A program made the position numbers and the translations under genes. The notes under the pieces are model-generated. The model was not told the origin of the DNA. It saw only the letters and a list, made by a program, of their open reading frames with translations, and did no database searches. Below are positions 8,041-23,158 of a stretch of 64,000 nucleotides of DNA, one piece after another. The stretch spans positions 30,849,989 to 30,913,988 of the forward strand of contig NC_092572.1 in the NCBI RefSeq assembly GCF_037975245.1. Reading direction: 5' to 3'. This DNA comes from Apostichopus japonicus. Taxonomy: Eukaryota; Echinodermata; Holothuroidea; Aspidochirotida; Stichopodidae. Positions within the stretch are counted from its first letter, which is position 1. Each line of letters opens with the position of its first letter.

Positions 8041-9540
8041 CCGCACATTCGATTTATCGGTAACGCATAATCGATTTATCGGTACCGCACATTCGATTTA
8101 TCGGTCAGGCTCAATCGATTTATCGGTACCACACATTCGATTTACCGGTATCTTACGTTCGATTTATCGGTACCGCACTTTCGATTGATCGGTACCGTAA
8201 ATTCGATTTATCGGTATCGTAAATTCGATTTATCGGTAACGCGCACTCGATTGATCGGAATCGCATATTCGATTTATTGGTACCGCACGTCGATCGTTGA
8301 TCGGTAGTCTAAATTCAATTTATCGGTGTCGAACATTCTATTAATCGGTATCGCACATTCGATTTATCGGTCCCGCACATATTATATATCGGTAACGCAT
8401 ATTCGATTTATCGGTCCCGCACTATCGATTTATCGGTACTGCACTTTCGATTTATCGGTACCACACATTCTATTAATCGGTATCGCACGTTCGATTTATT
8501 GGTACCGCACTTTTGATTTATCCGTACCGCACAATCGATTTATCGGTACCGCAATATCGATTGATAGTTCTCGCACATTCGATTTATCGGTACCGAACAT
8601 TTGATTTATCGGTATCGTAAATTCGATTTATCGTTTCCGCACAATCGATTTATCGGTACCGCACATTCGATTTATCGGTATCGCACATCCTTTTCATAGG
8701 TATCGTAAATTCGGTTGATCGGTACCGCAAATTCGATTTATCGGTCCCGCACAATCGATATATTGGTATCGCAAATCGATTAATCGGTATCGCAAATTCG
8801 ATTTATCGGTACCGCATATTCGCTATATCGGTAACGCATATTCGATTTATCGGTCCCGCACAATCGATTTATCGGTTCCGCGAATTCGATTTATCGGTCC
8901 TGCACAATCGAATTATCGGTACCGCACAATCGATTTATCGGTACCGCACAGTCGATGTATCGGTCACCCACAATCGATTCATCGGTACACCACTTTCATT
9001 TATCGGTACCGTACTTTCGATTAATCGGTATCGCACGTTCTATTTATCGGTACCGCACTTTTGATTTATCGGTACCGCACAATCGATTTATCGGTACCGT
9101 ACATTCGATTGATCGGTAGTCTAAATTCAATTTATCGGTGTCGAACATTCTATTAATCGGTATCGCACATTCTATTTATCGGTACCGCACATTCGAATTA
9201 TCGGTACCGCACATACGATTTATCGATATCGCACATTCGATTTATCGGTCCCGCACAATCGATTCATCGGTACAGCACAATCGATTTATCGGTACCGCAC
9301 AATCGATTTATCGGAACCGTTCATTCGATTTATCGGTATCGTAAATTCTATTTATCGGTACCGCACATTCGATTAATCGGTTTCGTAAATTCGATTTATC
9401 GGTATCGCAAATTCGATTTATCGGGATCGCGCATTCGATTCATTTGTACCGCATATTCGATCTATCGGTACTGCACATTCGATTGATCGGTACCGCACAT
9501 TCGATTTGTCGGTACCGCACATTCGATTTATAGGTACCGC

Positions 9541-10068
9541 ATAATCGATTTATCGGTACCGCACATTCGATTCATCGGTACCTCACATTCGATTTATCGG
9601 TATCGTAAAATCGACTTATCGGTACCACACAATCGATTTATCGGTACCGCTCATTCGATTTATCGGTATCGCACATTCGATTAACCGGTATCTTACGTTC
9701 GATTTATCGGTACCGCACTTTCGATTGATCGGTACCGCACATTTAATTATTTGGTATCGCACGTTCGATTAATAGGTACCGAACAATCGATTTATCGGTA
9801 CCGCATAATCGATTTATCGGTACCGCACATTCGATTCATCGGTACCTCACATTCGATTTATCGGTATCGTAAAATCGACTTATCGGTACCACACAATCGA
9901 TTTATCGGTACCGCTCATTCGATTTATCGGTATCGCACATTCGATTAACCGGTATCTTACGTTCGATTTATCGGTACCGCACTTTCGATTGATCGGTACC
10001 GCACATTTAATTATTTGGTATCGCACGTTCGATTAATAGGTACCGAACAATCGATTTATCGGTACCGA
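9541..10068 (+). repeat. 264-bp tandem duplication (12 monomers x 2)
   Basis: Unit 1 is 9541-9804 and unit 2 is 9805-10068. I see no difference between them. Each carries the rare markers TACCTCACATT, TAAAATCGACTT, ACCGGTATCTTACG, ATTTAATTATTTGG and AATAGGTACCGAAC. Perfect identity within a divergent array points to a very recent duplication. Confidence 0.9.
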
Positions 10069-13000
10069 CTTTCGATTTATCGGTATCGCACGTTCGATTT
10101 ATCGGTATCGCAGGTTCGATTTATCGGTACTGCACATTCGATTAATCGGTATCGCACGTTCGATTTATCGGTAACGCATATTCGATTTATCGGTCCCGCA
10201 CAATCGATTTATCGGTTCCGCAAATTCGATTTATCGGTCCTGCACAATCGAATTATCGGTACCGCACAATCGATTTATCGGTACCGCACAGTCGATGTAT
10301 CGGTCACCCACAATCGATTCATCGGTACACCACTTTCATTTATCGGTACCGCACATTCGATTAATCGGTACTGCACATTCGATTTATCGGTATCGTAAAT
10401 TCGATTTATCGGTAACGCACATTCGATTTATCGGAATCGCATATTCAATTTATCGGTACCGCACGTCGATCGTTGATCGGTAGTCTAAATTCAATTAATC
10501 GGTATCGCACATTCTTTTTATCGGTATTGCACATTCTTTTCATAGGTATCGTAAGTTCGATTATCGGTATCGCAAATTCGATTAATCGGTATCGCACGTT
10601 CTATTTATCGGTACCGCAAAATCGATTTATAGGTACCGCACAATCCATTTATCGGTACCGCACATTCGATTTATCGGTAACGCACATTCGATTCATTCGT
10701 ATCGCACATCCGATCTATCGGTACCGCACATTCGATTCATCGGTACCGCACTTTCGATTTATCGGTATCGCACTTTCGATTTATCGGTACTGCACATTCG
10801 ATTTATCGATACCGCACATTCTATTAACCGGTACCGCACAATCGAATTATCGGTACCGCACATGCTATCTATCGCTATCATAAATTCGATATATCGGAAT
10901 CGCATATTCTTTTCATAGGTATCGCAAATTCCATTTATCGGTCCTGCACAATCGAATTATCGGTACCGCACATTCGATTTATCGGTAACGCACTTTCGAT
11001 TTAATGGTACCGCACAATCGATTTATCGGTACAGCACTTTCGATTGATCGGTACCGCACAATCGATTTATCGGTAATGTACATTCGATTTATCGGTATCG
11101 TAAATTCTATTTATCGGTACTGCACATTCCATTAATCGGTTCCGCACATTCGATTTATCGGTATCGCAAATTCGATTTATCGGTAACGCGCATTCGATTG
11201 ATCGGTATCGCACATTCGAATTATTGGTACCGCACTATCGATTTTTCGGTAACGCACATTCGATTTATCGGTCCCGCACAATCGATTTATCGGTAACGCA
11301 CTTTCGATTTATTGGTACCGCACATTCGATTTATCGGTATCGCATAATCGATTTATCGGTACCGCACATTCGATTTATCGGTACCGCTCAATCGATTTAT
11401 CGGTACCGCACATTCGATTTACCGGTATCTTACGTTCGATTTATCGGTACCGCACTTTCGGTTGATCGGTACCGTAAATTCGATTTATCGGTATCGCAAA
11501 TTCGATTTATCGGTAACGCGCATTCGATTGATCGGTATCGCACATTCGAATTATTGGTACCGCACTATATCGATTAATCGTTCTCGCACATTCTATTTAT
11601 CGGTACCGCACATTCGAATAATGGGTTTTCGCACATTAGATTTATTGGTATCGCACATTAGATTTATTGGTACCGCACATTCGATTTATCGGTACCGCAC
11701 ATTCTATCTATCGCTATCATAAATTCGATTTATCGGAATCGCACATTCGATTTATCGGTATCGCACATTCGATTTATCGGCACCGCTATATTCGATTTAT
11801 CGGTATCGCACGTTCGATTTATCGGTATCGCACGTTCGATTTATCGGTCCCGCACCATCGATTTATCGGTACCACACATTCTTTTTATCGGTATCGCACA
11901 TTCATTTCATAGGTATCGTAAATTCGATTTATCGGTATCGCAAATTCGATTAATGGGTATCGCACGTTCGATTTATCGGTACCGCACAATCGATTTATCG
12001 GTCCCGCACATTCGATTTATCGGTACCGTACATTCGATTTATCGGTACCGCACATTCTATTTATCGGTATCGCTTAGTCGATTTATCGGTCCCGCACATT
12101 CGATTTATCGGTCAGGCTCAATCGATTTATCGGTACCACACATTCGATTTACCGGTATCTTACGTTCGATATATCGGTACCGCACTTTCGATTGATCGGT
12201 ACTGCACATTCAATTAATTGGTATCGCACTTTCGATTGATCGGTACCGCACTTTCGATTTATCGGTACCGCACCATCGATTTATCGGTACCGCACAATCG
12301 ATTTATCGGTACCGTACATTCGATTTATCGGTGTCGAACATTCTATTAATCGGTATCGCACATTCGATTTGTCGGTACCGAACATTCGAATTATCGGTAC
12401 CGCACATACTATTTATCGATATCCCACATTCGATTTATCGGTACCGCACAATCGATTTATCAGTACCGCAATATCCATTAATCGTTCTTGCACATTCTAT
12501 TTATCGGTACCGCACATTCGATATATCGGTAACGCATATTCGAATTATCGGTCCCGCACAATCGATTTATCGGTACCGCACATTCGATTTATCGGTATCG
12601 CACATTCTTTTCATAGGTATCGCAAATTCCATTGATCGGTCCTGCACAATCGAATTATAGGTACCGCACATTCGATTTATCGGTAACGCACTTTCGATTT
12701 ATTGGTACCGCACCATCGATTTATCGGTACAGCACTTTCGATTTATCGGTACCGCACAGTCGATTTATCGGAACCGTTTATTCGATTTATCGGTATCGTA
12801 AATTCTATTTATCGGTACCGCACATTCGATTAATCGGTTCCGTAAATTCAATTTATCGGTATCGCAAATTCGATTTATCGGTAACGCACATTCGATTTAT
12901 CGGTCCCGCACAATCGATTTATCGGTAACGCACTTTCGATTTATTGGTACCGCACATTCGATTTATCGGTATCGCACAATCAATTTATCGGTCCCGCACA

Positions 13001-15440
13001 ATCGATTTATCGGTACAACACTTTCGATTTATCGGTACCGCACCATCGACTTATTTCTACCGAACAATCGATTTATCGGTACCGCTCATTCGATTTATCG
13101 GTATATATCGCACGTTCGATTAATCGGTTTCGTAAAATCGATTTATCGGTATCGCAAATTCGATTTATCGGTAACGCGCATTCGATTGATCGGTATCGCA
13201 CATTCGAATTATCGGTAACGCGCATTCGATTGATCGGTATCGCACATTCGAATTATTGGTACCGCACGTTCGATTAATCGGTTTCGTAAAAACGATTTAT
13301 CGGTACCGCACATTCGATTAATCGGTTCGGTAAATTCAATTTATCGGTATCGCAAATTCGATTTATCGGTAACGCGCATTCGATTGATCGGTATCGCACA
13401 TTCGAATTATTGGTACCGCCCTATCGATTTTTCGGTAACGCACATTCGATTTATCGGTCCCGCACAATCGATTTATCGGTAACGCACTTTCGATTCATTG
13501 GCATCGCACATTCTTTTCATAGGTATCGCAAATTCCATTTATCGGTCCTGCACAATCGAATTATCGGTACCGCACATTCGATTTATCGGTAACGCACTTT
13601 CGATTGATTGGTACCGCACAATCGATTTATCGGTCCCGCACAATCGATTTATCGGTACAACACTTTCGATTTATCGGTACCGCACCATCGATTTATTTCT
13701 ACCGAACAATCGATTTATCGGTACCGCTCATTCGATTTATCGGTATCGCACGTTCGATTAATCGGTTTCGTAAAATCGATTTATCGGTATCGCAAATTCG
13801 ATTTATCGGTAACGCGCATTCGATTGATCGGTATCGCACATTCGAATTATCGGTAACGCGCATTCGATTGATCGGTATCGCACATTCGAATTATTGGTAC
13901 CGCACTATCGATTTTTCTGTAACGCACATTCGATTTATCGGTCCCGCACAATCGATTTATCGGTAACGCACTTTCGATTTATTGGTACCGCACATTCTAT
14001 TTATCGGTATCGCATAGTCGATTTATCGGTCCCGCACATTCGATTTATCGGTCAGGCTCAATCGATTTATCGGTACCACACATTCGATTTACCTGTATCT
14101 TACGTTCGATATATCGGTACCGCACTTTCGATTGATCGGTACTGCACATTCGATTAATTGGTATCGCACTTTCGATTTATCGGTACCGCACTTTCGATTT
14201 ATCGGTACCGCACCATCGATTTATCGGTACCGCACCATCGATTTATCGGTACCGCTCATTCGATTTATCGGTATCGCACGTTCGATTTATCGTTATCGCA
14301 CGTTCGATTGATCGGTACCGCACATTCGATTTATCGGTACCGCACATTCGATTTATCGGTCCCGCACCATCGATTTATCGGTACCACACATTCCATTTAT
14401 CGGTATCGCACATTCTTTTCAAAGGTATCGTAAATTCGATTTATCGGTACCGCACAGTCGATGTATCGGTCACCCACAATCGAATTATCGGTACACCACT
14501 TTCATTTATCGGTACCGCACGTTCGATTTATCGGTACCGCTCATTCGATTTAGCGGTAGTCTAAATTCGATTTATCGGTGTCGAATATTCTATTAATCGA
14601 TATCGCATATTCGATTAATCGGTACCGTACATTCCATTTATCGGTATCGTAAATTCGATTTATCGGTACCGCACATTCGATTTATCGGTATCGCACATTC
14701 GAATTATCGGTACCGCACAATCGAATTATCGGTACCGCACATACGATTTATCGATATCGCACATTCGATATATCGGTACCGCACATTCGATTTATCGGTA
14801 CCGCAATATCGATTTATCGGTACAACACTTTCGATTTATCGGTACCGCACCATCGATTTATTTCTACCGAACAATCGATTTATTGGTACCGCACAATCGA
14901 TTTATCGGTACAGCACTTTCGATTTATCGGTACCGCACAATCGATTTATCGGAACCGTTTATTCGATTTATCGGTATCGTAAATTCTATTTATCGGTACC
15001 GCACATTCGATTAATCGGTTCCGTAAATTCAATTTATCGGTATCGCAAATTCGATTTATCGGTAACGCGCATTCGATTGATCGGTATCGCACATTCGAAT
15101 TATTGGTACCGCTCTATCGATTTTTCGGTAACGCACATTCGATTTATCGGTCCCGCACAATCGATTTATCGGTAACGCACTTTCGATTTATTGGTACCGC
15201 ACATTCGATTTATCATTACCGCACAATCGATTTAGGGGTACCGCACATTCGATTTATCGGTAACGCACATTCGATTCTTTCGTATCACACATCCGATCTA
15301 TCGGTACCGCACATTCGATTTATCGGTACCGACTTTCGATTTATCGGTCTCCCACATTCGATTTATCGGTATCGTACATTCTTTTCATAGGTATCGCAAA
15401 TTCCATTTATCGGTCCTGTACAATCGATTTATCGGTACCG

Positions 15441-18306
15441 CACATTCGATTCATCAGTACCGCACATTCGATTTATCGGTATCGTAAAATCGATTTATCG
15501 GTATCGCACATTCGATTCATCGGTATCGCACATTCGACTTATCGGTAGCGCACATTCGATTTATCTGTACATCACATTCGAATAAGGGGTTTCGCACATT
15601 CGATTTATTGGTATCGCATAATCGATTTATCGGTACCGCACATTCGATTTATCGGTACCGCACATTCTATCTATCGCTATCATCAATTCGATTTATCGGA
15701 ATCGCACATTCGATTTATCGGTATCGCACATTCGATTTATCGTTACCGCTATATTCGATTTATCGGTATCGCACGTTCGATTTATCGGTATCGCACATTC
15801 TTTTCATAGGTATCGTAAATTCGATTTATCGGTATCGCAAATTCGATTAATCGGTACCGCACGTTCTATTTATCGGTAACGCACAATCGATTTATCGGTA
15901 CCGCACAATCGATTTATCGGTACCACACATTCTATTTATCGCTATCGCACATTCTTTTCATAGGTATCGTAAATTCGATTTATCGGTATCGCAAATTCGA
16001 TTAATCGGTACCGCACGTTCTATTTATCGGTAACGCACAATCGATTTATCGGTACCGCACAATCGATTATCGGTACCGCACATTCGATTTATCGGTAACG
16101 CACATTCGATTCATTCGTATCGCACATCCGATCTATCGGTACCGCACATTCGATTTATCGGTACCGCACTTTCGATTTATCGGTATCGCACTTTCGATTT
16201 ATCGGTACCGCACATTCTATTTATCGATACCGCACATTCTATTAACCGGTACCGCACAATCGAATTATCGGTACCGCACATTCTATCTATCGCTATCATA
16301 AATTCGATTTATCGGTATCGCATATTCTTTTCATAGGTATCGCAAATTCCATTTATCGGTCCTGCACAATCGAATTATCGGTACCGCACATTCGATTTAT
16401 CGGTAACGCACTTTGGATTTATTGGTACCGCAGAATCGATTTATCGGTACAGCACTTTCGATTTATCGGTACCGCACAAATCGATTTATCGGAACCGTTC
16501 ATTCGATTTATCGGTATCGTAAATTCTATTTATCGGTACCGCACATTCGATTAATCGGTTCCGTAAATTCGATTTATCGGTATCGCAAATTCGATTTATC
16601 GGTAACGCGCATTCGATTGATCGGTATCGCACATTCTAATGATTGGTACCGCACTATCGAGTTTTCGGTAACGCACATTCGATTGATCGGTATCGCACAT
16701 TCGAATTATTGGTACCGCACTATCGATTAATCGTTCTCGCACATTCTATTTATCGGTACCGCACATTCGATTTATCGGTACCGCACAATCGATTTATCGG
16801 TACCGCAATATCGATTAATCGGTCTCGCACATTCGATTCATCAGTACCGCACATTCGATTTATCGGTATCGTAAAATCGATTTATCGGTATCGCACATTC
16901 GATTCATCGGTATCGCACATTCGACTTATCGGTAGCGCACATTCGATTTATCTGTACATCACATTCGAATAAGGGGTTTCGCACATTCGATTTATTGGTA
17001 TCGCATAATCGATTTATCGGTACCGCACATTCGATTTATCGGTACCGCACATTCTATCTATCGCTATCATCAATTCGATTTATCGGAATCGCACATTCGA
17101 TTTATCGGTATCGCACATTCGATTTATCGTTACCGCTATATTCGATTTATCGGTATCGCACGTTCGATTTATCGGTATCGCATGTTCGATTTATCGGTCC
17201 CGCACCATCGATTTATCGGTACCACACATTCTATTTATCGGTATCGCACATTCTTTTCATAGGTATCGTAAATTCGATTTATCGGTATCGCAAATTCGAT
17301 TAATCGGTACCGCACGTTCTATTTATCGGTAACGCACAATCGATTTATCGGTACCGCACAATCGATTTATCGGTACCGCACATTCGATTTATCGGTAACG
17401 CACATTCGATTCATTCGTATCGCACATCCGATCTATCGGTACCGCACATTCGATTTATCGGTACCGCACTTTCGATTTATCGGTATCGCACTTTCGATTT
17501 ATCGGTACCGCACATTCTATTTATCGATACCGCACATTCTATTAACCGGTACCGCACAATCGAATTATCGGTACCGCACATTCTATCTATCGCTATCATA
17601 AATTCGATTTATCGGTATCGCATATTCTTTTCATAGGTATCGCAAATTCCATTTATCGGTCCTGCACAATCGAATTATCGGTACCGCACATTCGATTTAT
17701 CGGTAACGCACTTTCGATTTATTGGTACCGCACAATCGATTTATCGGTACAGCACTTTCGATTTATCGGTACCGCACAAATCGATTTATCGGAACCGTTT
17801 ATTCGATTTATCGGTATCGTAAATTCTATTTATCGGTACCGCACATTCGATTAATCGGTTCCGTAAATTCGATTTATCGGTATCGCAAATTCGATTTATC
17901 GGTAACGCGCATTCGATTGATCGGTATCGCACATTCGAATGATTGGTACCGCACTATCGATTTTTCGGTAACGCACATTCGATTTATCGGTCAGGCTCAA
18001 TCGATTTATCGGTCAGGCTCAATCGATTTATCGGTACCACACATTCGATTTACCGGTATCTTACGTTCGATTTATCGGTACCGCACTTTCGGTTGATCGG
18101 TACCGTAAATTCGATTTATCGGTATCGAAAATTCGATTTATCGGTAACGCGCATTCGATTGATCGGTATCGCACATTCGAATTATTGGTACCGCACTATC
18201 GATTAATCGTTCTCGCACATTCTATTTATCGGTACCGCACATTCGATTTATCGGTACCGCACAATCGATTTATCGGTACCGCAATATCGATTAATCGGTC
18301 TCGCAC
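15441..18306 (+). repeat. About 1.4-kb tandem higher-order repeat, two units
   Basis: Unit 1 is about 15441-16827 and unit 2 about 16828-18306. Shared markers include CGATTCATCAGTACC, CGAATAAGGGGTTTCGC (15580 and 16967), TATCGCTATCATCAATT, TTATCGTTACCGCTATATTCG, AACCGGTACCGC and the CGGAACCGTT monomer. Offsets between matching points are 1387 and then 1309, so segments have been gained or lost inside. A further copy of the AAGGGG marker string is near 29150. Confidence 0.82.
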
Positions 18307-18480
18307 ATTCGATTTATCGGTACCGCACTTTCGGTTGATCGGTACCGTAAATTCGATTTATCGGTAACGAAAATTCGATTTATCGGTAACGCGCATTCGA
18401 TTGATCGGTATCGCACATTCGAATTATTGGTACCGCACATTCGAATTATCGGTACCGCACAATCGATTTATCGGTATCGC

Positions 18481-18960
18481 ACATTTGATTGATCGGTATC
18501 GCACATTCGATTTATCGGTAACGAACATTTGATTTATTCGTATCGCACATCCGATTTATCGGTTCCGCAAATTCGATTTATCGGTCCTGCTCAATTGAAT
18601 TATCGGTACCACACAATCGATTTATCGGTACCGCACAGTCGATGTATCGGTCACCCACAATCGATTCATTGGTACACCTCTTTCATTTATCGGTACCGCA
18701 TATTCGATTAATTGGTATCGCACGTTCGATTTATCGGTACCGATCATTCGATTTATCGGTACCGCACAATCGATTTATCGGTACCGTACATTCGATTTAT
18801 CGGTAGTCTAAATTCGATTTATCGGTGTCGAATATTCTATTAATCGGTATCGCACATTCGATTTATCGGTAACGCACATTCGATTCATTCGTATCGCACA
18901 TCCGATCTATCGGTAACGCACATTCGATTTATCGGTATCGCACTTTCGATTTATCGGTAT
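18481..18960 (+). repeat. Uninterrupted paralogue of the retrotransposon target block
   Basis: The order of marker monomers matches 838-966 joined to 7691-8040, with GGTACCACACAATCG intact at the point where the element sits in the other copy. It therefore serves as an empty site. Differences are single bases, such as AACGAACATTTG here for AACGGACATTTG. Confidence 0.87.
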
Positions 18961-21017
18961 CGCACATTCGATTTATCGGAACGGCACATTCTATTAACCG
19001 GTACCGCACAATCGAATTATCGGTACCGCACATTCTATCTATCGCTATCATAAATTCGATTTATCGGAATCGCACATTCTATTTATCGGTATCGCACTTT
19101 CGATTTATCGGTACCGAACATTCGATTTATCGGTAGTCTAAATTCGATTTATCGGTGTCGAACATTCTATTAATCGGTATCGCACATTCGATTTATCGGT
19201 ACCGTACATTCCATTTATCGGCATCGTAAATTCGATTTATCGGTATCGCACATTGGATTTATCGGTATCGCACATTCGAATTATAGGTACCGCACATTCG
19301 ATTTATCGGTCCCGCACCATCGATTTATCGGTACCGCACATTTGATTTATCGGTACTGCACATTCAATTTATCGCTATCGCAATTCGATTAATCGGTATC
19401 GCACATTTGTTTTTTCGGTACCGAACATTCGATATATCGGTTCCGCAAATTCGATTTATCGGTCCTGCACAATCGAATTATCGGTACCACACAATCGATT
19501 TATCGGTACCGCACAGTCGATGTATCGGTCACCCACAATCGATTCATTGGTACACCTCTTTCATTTATCGGTACCGTATATTCAATTTATCGGTATCGTA
19601 AATTCAATTTATCGGTACCGCACCTTCGAATTATCGGTACCGCAATATCGATTAATCAGTCTCGCACATTCGATTTATCGGTACCGCACAATCGATTTAT
19701 CGGTAACGCACATTCGATTCATTCGTATCGCACATCCGATCTATCGGTATCGCAGGTTTTATTTATCGGTACCGCAGATTCGATTTATCGGTCCCGCACA
19801 ATCGATTTATTGGTACCGCACTTTTGATTTATCGGTACCGCACAATCGATTTATCGTTACCGTACATTTGATTTATCGGTATCGTAAATTCGATTTATCG
19901 GTACAGCACGTTCGATTTATTGGTACCGCACATTCGATTAATCGGTATAGCACGTTCGATTTATTGGTACCGCACATTCGATTTATCGGTACCGCACATT
20001 CGATTAATCGGTATGGCACGTTCGATTAATCGGTATCAAACATTCGATTGATCGGTGCTGCACAATCGATTTATCGGTACCGCAATATCGATTAATCGGT
20101 ATCGTACATTCGATTTATCGGAACCGCACCTTCGATTTATCGGTACCGCACATTTGATTTATCGGTACTGCACATTCAATTTATCGCTGTCGCAATTCGA
20201 TTAATCGGTATCGCACATTTGTTTTTTCGGTACCGAACATTCGATATATCGGTAACGCACATTCGATTTATCGGTCCCGCACCATCGATTTATCGGTACC
20301 GCACATTCGATTTATCGGTATCGCACATCCTTTTCATAGGTATCGTAAATTCGATTGATAGGTACCGCAAATTCGATTTATCGGTCCCGCACAATCGATT
20401 TATCGGTATCGCACATTTGATTGATCGGTATCGCACATTCGATTTATCGGTAACGAACATTTGATTTATTCGTATCGCACATCCGATTTATCGGTTCCGC
20501 AAATTCGATTTATAGGTCCTGCACAATCGAATTATCGGTACCACACAATCGATTTATCGGTACCGCACAGTCGATGTATCGGTCACCCACAATCGATTCA
20601 TTGGTACACCTCTTTCATTTATCGGTACCGCATATTCGATTAATTGGTATCGCACGTTCGATTTATCGGTACCGATCATTCGATTTATCGGTACCGCACA
20701 ATCGATTTATCGGTACCGTACATTCGATTTATCGGTAGTCTAAATTCGATTTATCGGTGTCGAATATTCTATTAATCGGTATCGCACATTCGATTTATCG
20801 GTAACGCACATTCGATTCATTCGTATCGCACATCCGATCTATCGGTAACGCACATTCGATTTATCGGTATCGCACTTTCGATTTATCGGTATCGCACATT
20901 CGATTTATCGGTACCGCACATTCGATTTATCGGTACGGCACATTCTATTAACCGGTACCGCACAATCGAATTATCGGTACCGCACATTCTATCTATCGCT
21001 ATCATAAATTCGATTTA

Positions 21018-21983
21018 TCGGAATCGCACATTCTATTTATCGGTATCGCACTTTCGATTTATCGGTACCGCTCATTCGATTTATCGGTATCGCACAATCG
21101 ACTTATCGGTACAGCACTTTCGATTTATCTGTACCACACATTCGATTTATCGGTCCTGCACAATCGAATTATCGGTACCGCACAATCGATTTATCGGTAC
21201 CGCACAGTCGATGTATCGGTCACCCACAATCGATTCATCGGTATACCACTTTCATTTATCGGTACCGCACATTCGGTTAATCGGTATCGCACGTTCGATT
21301 TATCGGTACCGCATAATCGATTTATCGGTACCGCACAATCGATTTATCGGTACCGAACATTCGATTTATCGGTAGTCTAAATTCAATTTATCGGTGTCGA
21401 CTATTCTATTAATCGGTATCGCACATTCGATTTATCGGTACCGTACATTCCATTTATCGGCATCGTAAATTCGATTTATCGGTATCGCACATTGGATTTA
21501 TCGGAATCGCACATTCTATTCATCGGTATCGCACTTTCGATTTATCGGTACCGCTCATTCGATTTATCGGTATCGCACAATCGACTTATCGGTACAGCAC
21601 TTTCGATTTATCTGTACCACACATTCGATTTATCGGTCCTGCACAATCGAATTATCGGTACCGCACAATCGATTTATCGGTACCGCACAGTCGATGTATC
21701 GGTCACCCACAATCGATTCATCGGTATACCACTTTCATTTATCGGTACCGCACATTCGGTTAATCGGTATCGCACGTTCGATTTATCGGTACCGCATAAT
21801 CGATTTATCGGTACCGCACAATCGATTTATCGGTACCGAACATTCGATTTATCGGTAGTCTAAATTCAATTTATCGGTGTCGACTATTCTATTAATCGGT
21901 ATCGCACATTCGATTTATCGGTACCGTACATTCCATTTATCGGCATCGTAAATTCGATTTATCGGTATCGCACATTGGATTTA
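21018..21983 (+). repeat. 483-bp tandem duplication
   Basis: Units are about 21018-21500 and 21501-21983. Both carry CGACTTATCGGTACAGC, ATCTGTACCACAC, CACAGTCGATG, CGGTATACCACTTTC, CATTCGGTTAATCGG, GGTGTCGACTATTC and CACATTGGATTT. The period is one base short of 22 x 22 because each unit contains one 21-bp monomer (CCACTTTCATTTATCGG). Differences are few, for example CTATTTATCGG against CTATTCATCGG at the unit starts. Confidence 0.88.
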
Positions 21984-21995
21984 TCGGTATCGCAC

Positions 21996-22127
21996 ATTCG
22001 AATTATCGGTACCGCACAATCCATTTATCGGTACCGCCCAATCGATTTATCGGTACCGCACATTCGAATTATCGGTACCGCACAATCCATTTATCGGTAC
22101 CGCCCAATCGATTTATCGGTACCACAC
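21996..22127 (+). repeat. 66-bp tandem duplication (3 monomers x 2)
   Basis: Units 21996-22061 and 22062-22127 both start ATTCGAATTATCGG and contain ACAATCCATTTATCGG and GCCCAATCGATT. Sixty-six bases is also the codon cycle of the array, so the duplication keeps every frame. Confidence 0.85.
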
Positions 22128-23158
22128 ATTCTATTTATCGGTATCGCACATTCTTTTCATAGGTATCGTTAATTCGATTTATCGGTATCGCAAATTCGAT
22201 TTATCGGTCCTGCACAATCGAATTATCGGTAACGCATAATCGATTTATTGGTACCGCACTTTTGATTTATCGGTACCGCACAATCAATTTATCGGTACCG
22301 TACATTTGATTTATCGGTATCGTTAATTCGATTTATCGGTACCGCATAATCGATTTATCGGTACCGCAGATTCGATTTATCGGTCCCGCACAATCGATTT
22401 ATCGGTACAGCACTTTCGATTTATCGGTACCACACATTCTATTAATCGGTATCGCACGTAAGATTTATCGGTACCGCACTTTTGATTTATCGGTACCGCA
22501 CTTTCGATTTATCGGAACCACACATTCGATTAATCGGTATAGCACGTTCGATTTATCGGTACCGCTCATTCAATTTATCGGTATCGCACATTCAATTTAT
22601 CGGTATCGTAAATTCGATTTATCGGTAGCGCACATTCGATTTATCGGTACATCATATTCGAATAATGGGTATCGCACGTTCGATTATTCGGTATCGAACA
22701 ATCGATTTATCGGTACCGCACGTTCGATTTATCGGTAACGCACATTTGATTTATCGGTAACGCGCAATCGATTTATCGGTACCGTATATTCAATTTATCG
22801 GTATCGTAAATTCAATTTATCGGTACCGCACCTTCGAATTATCGGTACCGCAATATCGATTAATCAGTCTCGCACATTCGATTTATCGGTAACGCACATT
22901 CGATTCATTCCTATCGCACATCCGATCGATCGGTATCGCTCGTTTTATTTATCGGTACCGCAGATTCGATTTATCGGTCCCGCACAATCGATTTATCGGT
23001 ACAGCACTTTCGATTAATCGGTACCACACATTCTATTAATCGGTATCGCACGTTCGATTTATTGGTACCGCACTTTTGATTTATCGGTACCGCACAATCG
23101 ATTTATCGTTACCGTACATTTGATTTATCGGTATCGTAAATTCGATTTATCGGTACAG

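Larger units (their letters stand above)
19907..22600 (+). repeat. About 2.5-kb higher-order superblock, copy 1
   Basis: The superblock starts with the TATTGGTACCGCAC / TATAGCACG string and continues through the target-type block (from 20413), the CATTCTATCTATCGCTATC monomer, the CACAGTCGATG string and the GGTAGTCTAAATT string. Copies 2 and 3 start at 23159 and 31137. From their starts to the ACATTTGATTG marker the distances are 506, 505 and 505 bp, so the first half is highly conserved. The empty site GTAC is at 20538-20541. Confidence 0.83.
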
